Shown here: positions 43,765 to 47,188 of the stretch, piece after piece | Layout of the letters: the number at the start of each line of letters is the position of its first letter | Position numbering within the stretch: the stretch's first letter is position 1 | Assembly: GCA_024635765.1 (NCBI GenBank) | Contig: JAGXIE010000130.1 | Span: 1 to 47,188, forward strand | Reading direction: 5' to 3' | Length of the DNA: 47,188 bases | From: Flavobacteriaceae bacterium | GTDB taxonomy: Bacteria; Bacteroidota; Bacteroidia; Flavobacteriales; Flavobacteriaceae | The notes under the pieces: model-generated | What the model was told of the DNA's origin: nothing | The model's input: the letters and a program-made list of their open reading frames with translations, nothing else | Database searches by the model: none | Translations under genes and position numbers: made by a program

Positions 43765-45075
43765 TTATTCGCCTATAAATTTAATTCCAGCGGTTACAAT
43801 ACTTGAGCTGAAAGTGGAATTACGGTTGTAAAGACTGTATTTCAAATCGGCACTCTTAAGGCCATAATTGAATATGTGGAATTTTGCGAATAAATCAGTG
43901 TAATTGATACCAAACCCATATTGATTGGCATTGTACTCTGATAAATCGTAGTCTGAAGTATAAAATTCATCTGTGGACAGATGCTGTTCGTAAGGTGCAA
44001 AGTAATCTGCTGCAGTTTGTGAATAATAACGGTAGGAAGGATATAATGTAAACCTTTCTGAAATCTTTATTGGAATTTCGATACTTGCAGTTTGAGAATT
44101 GATTCCCCAATCATCTGAATAATAACGATAGAACGTACGCAGAACAAATGTTTCATTTATGTAATAATTAAGTCTTCCACCGATTGCAATTTTAATTCGT
44201 GTATCTGGAAGACGTTCGATATCATCGGCTAATTGGAACTCCTGAATAAAGGAATCTTCTACATCACTAAAGTAAACCCGTTGGAAAGGAGTTGACAATA
44301 AGCCGTTCTGTTGTATAAAATCCAAGGCTAATGAGCCCTGCATTTTTTTGGTAAGAATTTGTGAAAAACCGAAACCCAAGGAATATGAATGCCGCCCCTC
44401 ACTGTCAAATTCTATAAAATTTGGATTGTAATTAGGGTTGCCAGTGATTGTATTTTGTGTAAAAAGACCATCGTTGAGACCGATTCCAGAACCAAAGGGT
44501 CTCAATTCTATTGGATAAATAGCGTTCCAAGTATCTAAGTAAACATTTGCGGTAACACTCAACTCTGTATTTTTTTTATTGAACAATTTGGTATAACTAC
44601 CACCAATTCCTGTTGAAAAATAATCATATTCGCTCGACACAGATGCTTTTGCAGACCAGATATTATTTCTATCGTCTGAACTATGGCTGTACGATCCTGT
44701 TAAATTAGCCCATAAATCTGACGCTGAAGCACCTGAACTTGCAATAAAGGCATTTGCAGTGTCGTTGGAATCAAAAGGGTCCACATTGCTTGATGAGGCA
44801 GACGTATATGCTGAAACACCTGCATCAATGGTCAAAATATCATCATCATTCATAGGAATCGAAATGACAAACGTACCGGTGGCATCCGTTAATTTTTCAG
44901 TACCCACGCCTCCACTTACTGCTGCATTATCGCCATCCTGTGAATAGTAACTCGATAGAAAATTAACTTCTGTCGTTTCCAGAACCCTTTTTTTATAAAC
45001 TTCAGTGGAGTCTGTTTGCCCATACGTAAGGATTGTGAATCCAAAAATGGTGATTGCTAATGCAAAATATTTCAT
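43765..45075 (-). CDS. DUF3570 family outer-membrane barrel
   Basis: A 436-residue exported protein (signal MKYFALAITIFGFTILTYGQ). The mature part is a long series of beta-strands with aromatic girdles (YSHSSDDRNNIWSAKASVSSEYDYFSTGIGGSYTK; GGRLNYYINETFVLRTFYRYYSDDWGINSQ), consistent with a large outer-membrane barrel, and matches DUF3570 in length and in its KRVLETTEVNFLSSYYSQDGDNAAVSGGVGTEKLTD start. The family recurs beside ApbE and DUF4266 genes. It is the last gene of the operon, 14 bp after DUF4266. A transport or electron-conduit role is possible; nothing proves it. Confidence 0.88.
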   Translation of the reverse strand: MKYFALAITIFGFTILTYGQTDSTEVYKKRVLETTEVNFLSSYYSQDGDNAAVSGGVGTEKLTDATGTFVISIPMNDDDILTIDAGVSAYTSASSSNVDPFDSNDTANAFIASSGASASDLWANLTGSYSHSSDDRNNIWSAKASVSSEYDYFSTGIGGSYTKLFNKKNTELSVTANVYLDTWNAIYPIELRPFGSGIGLNDGLFTQNTITGNPNYNPNFIEFDSEGRHSYSLGFGFSQILTKKMQGSLALDFIQQNGLLSTPFQRVYFSDVEDSFIQEFQLADDIERLPDTRIKIAIGGRLNYYINETFVLRTFYRYYSDDWGINSQTASIEIPIKISERFTLYPSYRYYSQTAADYFAPYEQHLSTDEFYTSDYDLSEYNANQYGFGINYTDLFAKFHIFNYGLKSADLKYSLYNRNSTFSSSIVTAGIKFIGE

Positions 45076-45089
45076 AGATTTAAACTAAA

Positions 45090-45302
45090 TTAATTACAAC
45101 CACATCCACCACCAGTTTTACCTCCATTTGCTCCGACGGCTGCTTCCCGATAAGAATGAAATGTGGAGATATTGCGGTCAGCTGCCTTATCTGCGAGTTC
45201 CATGTCGGGGTCGTTTAGATTTACCTTTTCATATTCCTTCACTGCCACACAAGAATTTAATGAGAGCATCATTACAGCAATTAGCATTACCAGTCGTTTC
45301 AT
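45090..45302 (-). CDS. DUF4266 small lipoprotein with C-terminal GGGCGCN
   Basis: A 70-residue lipoprotein: signal MKRLVMLIAVMMLSLNSC with the acylated Cys at 18, then EKVNLNDPDMELADK...HSYREAAVGANGGKTGGGCGCN. The Gly-rich tail ending in C-G-C-N is the hallmark of DUF4266. The two terminal cysteines could bind a metal, carry a thioether/disulfide, or be modified; the family function is unknown. I see no ApbE-type flavinylation site (S/T-G-A-S/T near an Asp). It overlaps apbE by 4 bp, so synthesis is coupled to it. Confidence 0.92.
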   Translation of the reverse strand: MKRLVMLIAVMMLSLNSCVAVKEYEKVNLNDPDMELADKAADRNISTFHSYREAAVGANGGKTGGGCGCN

Positions 45303-46282
45303 AATTTATCTATTTTAATATTGTCGGAAGTAAATACGTTTCCATTTTCGTCGATAATGATACACTCAACATTGGGCATTTGATTGATTCTATTGATACC
45401 AACTTCTTTTCCCATTACAAAAACCGATGTAGCCAGAGCGTCTGCAAGTTCTGCCTTGGGAGCAAAAACCGTTGCACTTATAATTCCTGTCGCTGGATAA
45501 CCTGTTCTGGGGTCTATAATGTGTGTATATCGAATGCCATTAAAAGTAACGTGTTTTTCGTAATTACCGGATGTCACTACCGCACTATTTATGATTGGTA
45601 ACAATGCAAATGCCTTATTTTTAGCTAAAGGATTGGTAATCGCCACTTTCCATTCTTCTCCATTAGGTTGCATACCCCAAGTATTCATATCTCCAGAGGC
45701 ATTTATGATACCTGATTTAACCCCTTTTGAAATTAGTAATGATTTGGCTTTATCAGCTGCATAGCCTTTTCCAATGGAGCCAAAACCGATTTTCATACCT
45801 ACAAGTTTAAGAAAGACTGAATGGTTGGTTTTATCTAAAATAATATTTTCATAACCTACTTTAGATACCGAAGCTTTGATGTTCTCCAGTTTGGGCATCT
45901 CAGTCATGCTTCCATCAAATTTCCAGAATTTATCCATCGATGCATAAGAAATATCGAATGCTCCATCCGTAAGTTTAGAAATACTGATGGCGCGTTCAAT
46001 CAGATCATACAATTCCTTATCAACCAATACTGGCTTGATACCGGCGTTCTTGTTGATCTCTGAAGTTTGAGAGTTGGCATCCCAAGATGATATCAATCGC
46101 TCAATTCTGGTAATCTCATCTACAGCTAAATCAATATAAACGTCTGCTTCCATTTGATCGTCTGCCACAACTGTAATTTCGAACCGGCTACCCATCAATT
46201 TTAATGTACGCTTATAAATGGTTTGTGATGAGACCAATAATGAACAACATAAAAGAAAGAGGAAAGTGAAGTAGGTTTTCAA
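45299..46282 (-). CDS. apbE: FAD:protein FMN transferase, exported
   Basis: A 327-residue ApbE with signal peptide MKTYFTFLFLLCCSLLVSSQ. It transfers FMN from FAD onto a threonine of exported redox proteins, using Mg2+. Family segments: LMGSRFEITV, ISSWDANSQTSEINKNAG, LTDGAFDISYASMDKFWKFDG, IGFGSIGKGYAADKAKSLL (FAD binding), GDMNTWG and HIIDPRTGYPATGIISATVFAPKAELADALATSVFVMG, which carries the metal-binding Asp and Thr. Its acceptor protein is not obvious in the operon. It follows the thioredoxin gene by 6 bp. Confidence 0.95.
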   Translation of the reverse strand: MKTYFTFLFLLCCSLLVSSQTIYKRTLKLMGSRFEITVVADDQMEADVYIDLAVDEITRIERLISSWDANSQTSEINKNAGIKPVLVDKELYDLIERAISISKLTDGAFDISYASMDKFWKFDGSMTEMPKLENIKASVSKVGYENIILDKTNHSVFLKLVGMKIGFGSIGKGYAADKAKSLLISKGVKSGIINASGDMNTWGMQPNGEEWKVAITNPLAKNKAFALLPIINSAVVTSGNYEKHVTFNGIRYTHIIDPRTGYPATGIISATVFAPKAELADALATSVFVMGKEVGINRINQMPNVECIIIDENGNVFTSDNIKIDKL

Positions 46283-46288
46283 AATGAC

Positions 46289-46726
46289 TTATTTAAATGC
46301 CATTAATTTCTTAAAATATTCTGAAGGTGTTAGATTTTCATAACCCATTTTCCCCAAAACTTTACCATTTTTATCAAGAACCACCACTAAAGGAAAATAT
46401 CCTTGATTGTTATAAGCTTCGGCAAGTTTAGAGTTTTGCGCTTCAAGTTCAGGGGTTAACTTGTTCGCTTTTTTTCTTGGAAAGTCTGCTTGTAGCATAA
46501 CGAATTTGTCCTTCGCCAATTTTTGGAATTCTTCGGTGGCAAATACTTGTTTGTTAAGTTTAATACATGGCCCACACCAGTCTGATCCCTGGAATACCAA
46601 AAGGATATTCTCATTATGTTTTGAGGTGATCTCCTTGACTTCAGACATGTTGGTATGCCAGTCTTGCGCGATAGATGAAAGGCTTAAGGAAAATAAAACT
46701 AAAAATACCAGACCGCTTTTTTTCAT
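46289..46726 (-). CDS. Exported thioredoxin-fold protein
   Basis: A 145-residue protein from the ATG at 46726: signal MKKSGLVFLVLFSLSLSSIA-Q, then a thioredoxin fold with the redox pair WCGPC at 50-54 (FQGSDWCGPCIKL) and cis-proline region YFPLVVVLDKNGKVLGKMGY. The track start at 46795 would place 23 unrelated residues before the signal. It is the first gene of the redox operon and could reduce disulfides of the DUF4266 CGC tail or other envelope proteins. Probable regulation is through the palindrome and TACATTTG directly upstream. Confidence 0.93.
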   Translation of the reverse strand: MKKSGLVFLVLFSLSLSSIAQDWHTNMSEVKEITSKHNENILLVFQGSDWCGPCIKLNKQVFATEEFQKLAKDKFVMLQADFPRKKANKLTPELEAQNSKLAEAYNNQGYFPLVVVLDKNGKVLGKMGYENLTPSEYFKKLMAFK

Positions 46727-46744
46727 GATGTCATAATTAAGAAT

Positions 46745-46752
46745 CAAATGTA
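46745..46752 (-). promoter_or_regulatory. Candidate -7 element (TACATTTG) of the thioredoxin-ApbE operon
   Basis: On the minus strand TACATTTG matches TAnnTTTG exactly, 18 bp before the thioredoxin ATG, predicting a leader of about 14 nt. No TTG at -33 is present at normal spacing; the -35 region is occupied by the palindrome, which fits an activator-dependent promoter. Confidence 0.55.
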
Positions 46753-46772
46753 TTAATGATATTAGAACAGAA

Positions 46773-46790
46773 GTGTAACAATTGTTACAC
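46773..46790. promoter_or_regulatory. Perfect 18-bp palindromic operator upstream of the thioredoxin-ApbE operon
   Basis: GTGTAACAATTGTTACAC is an exact inverted repeat without spacer. Its centre lies roughly 40-41 bp upstream of the predicted transcription start, the class II activator position used by Crp/Fnr-type dimeric regulators. It is not adjacent to any other gene start. The identity of the regulator is unknown. Confidence 0.65.
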
Positions 46791-46855
46791 CACATTTAAT
46801 TCTAAACGTCGTTCCGGTGAATAAAATTTTATTATTGAACTAAATTAAGAGTAAT

Positions 46856-47188
46856 TTAACTTACAAAGCGACTGTGCCAACTTTCACTAGCAGGCACTTC
46901 CCAATTTTCTTTATATTCAGCAATGTTGTTAACCAAATTATTGAACACAATGGTATTTTTGGAAACGGCTTTATCTTTTGCCATTTTCTTAAAATCCAGC
47001 AATGTCTTATAAGCAATGAATTCACCTTGTTTATAAGAAACATTCATTTTATCCATCAAATCAACGTTATAATCTTTCTCCAATTGCTGCATAAAATGTA
47101 CAGACGCGTCAATAGAACAACCTGTCACCTTATTTAAGTCTTGGTTTAAAGCGATTATGATAAAGCGCTTATATTTAATCTCATAGCC
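46856..47188 (-). CDS. Conserved Flavobacteriaceae protein often labelled 'ABC transporter ATPase', 5' end off the window
   Basis: The frame is open to the window edge: 20 residues before the track start (GYEIKYKRFIIIALNQDLNK) join VTGCSIDASVHFMQQLEKDYNVDLMDKMNVSYKQGEF and the end WEVPASESWHSRFVS. About 110 residues are present; I recall relatives of about 160. Despite the common database label, the visible part has no Walker A, Walker B or ABC signature, so the name is probably a propagated error. The conserved GCSIDASVHF contains a single cysteine. Function unknown. Confidence 0.85.
   Translation of the reverse strand, partial: GYEIKYKRFIIIALNQDLNKVTGCSIDASVHFMQQLEKDYNVDLMDKMNVSYKQGEFIAYKTLLDFKKMAKDKAVSKNTIVFNNLVNNIAEYKENWEVPASESWHSRFVS

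Noticed and set aside
45090-45302. DUF4266 as a RiPP precursor (short, Gly-rich, Cys tail)
   Set aside because: It has a clear lipoprotein signal and belongs to a conserved lipoprotein family; no modification or export enzymes of RiPP type lie beside it. Modification of the tail is still possible.
1-47188. tRNA, rRNA, insertion sequence or prophage genes
   Set aside because: I looked for cloverleaf T-arm patterns, transposase motifs and phage structural genes and saw none; a tRNAscan and ISfinder run would settle it.

Overview
The window is AT-rich bacterial chromosome that reads throughout as Bacteroidota, most likely a marine-type member of the Flavobacteriaceae. Supporting signs are BshA (bacillithiol synthesis), the fused E1 alpha/beta 2-oxoacid dehydrogenase, the GH3 plus beta-lactamase-fold fusion, DUF3570/DUF4266/ApbE genes, DUF5117/DUF4953-type zinc proteases, Bacteroidota-type promoters (TTG about 18-20 bp upstream of TAnnTTTG) and almost no Shine-Dalgarno signal. 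There are no rRNA or tRNA genes, CRISPR arrays, insertion sequences or phage genes that I can see; most of it is ordinary core genome. Two genes run off the window: a BNR-repeat exported protein at the left edge (missing from the ORF track because its stop lies outside) and a small conserved protein at the right edge.

Layout. 1-7.9 kb, minus strand: BNR/sortilin-like exported protein, CurA-like oxidoreductase, large exported zinc protease, a formate/nitrite-type channel, and a small NADP-binding oxidoreductase split by an in-frame amber codon. 8.0-10.7 kb, plus: topoisomerase III and an overlapping RluE-type pseudouridine synthase. 10.7-16.4 kb, mostly minus: cold-shock-domain protein, type II NADH dehydrogenase, exported protein of unknown role, SF2 helicase, Hsp20. 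16.67-17.08 kb, plus: three tandem tiny genes (29, 29 and 23 codons) with start codons exactly 132 bp apart, closed by a strong terminator; these are too short for the ORF track. 17.1-21.6 kb: orphan ExbD, 3D-domain lipoprotein, M19 dipeptidase, fused E1. 21.7-25.8 kb, plus: 2OG-Fe(II) oxygenase, SUI1/YciH factor, DUF1835 protein, nucleoside phosphorylase and a cytoplasmic substrate-binding-protein homologue, packed with stop and start codons abutting. 25.9-31 kb: tiny membrane protein, Ung, YfcC-type transporter, a MutS2 lacking the Smr domain, DCC-family protein. 31.3-34.7 kb, minus: chorismate synthase, dicarboxylate/amino-acid symporter, sulfurtransferase. 34.9-39.4 kb: LpxH-like phosphoesterase, large FAD/Fe-S oxidoreductase, small outer-membrane barrel. 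39.6-43.6 kb, minus: GH3/beta-lactamase fusion and bshA. 43.8-46.7 kb, minus: a four-gene envelope redox operon (thioredoxin, ApbE, DUF4266 lipoprotein, DUF3570 barrel) preceded by a perfect 18-bp palindrome.

How the genes work together. The clearest functional unit is the thioredoxin-ApbE-DUF4266-DUF3570 operon: all four products are predicted to be exported and the set looks like a periplasm/outer-membrane redox module, with a palindromic operator placed where an activator would sit. The SUI1-DUF1835-phosphorylase set looks translationally coupled. The most unusual element is the tandem mini-gene array at 16.67-17.01 kb, whose first two members differ largely by synonymous or conservative changes; I know of no family it belongs to and consider it the best candidate for something undescribed.
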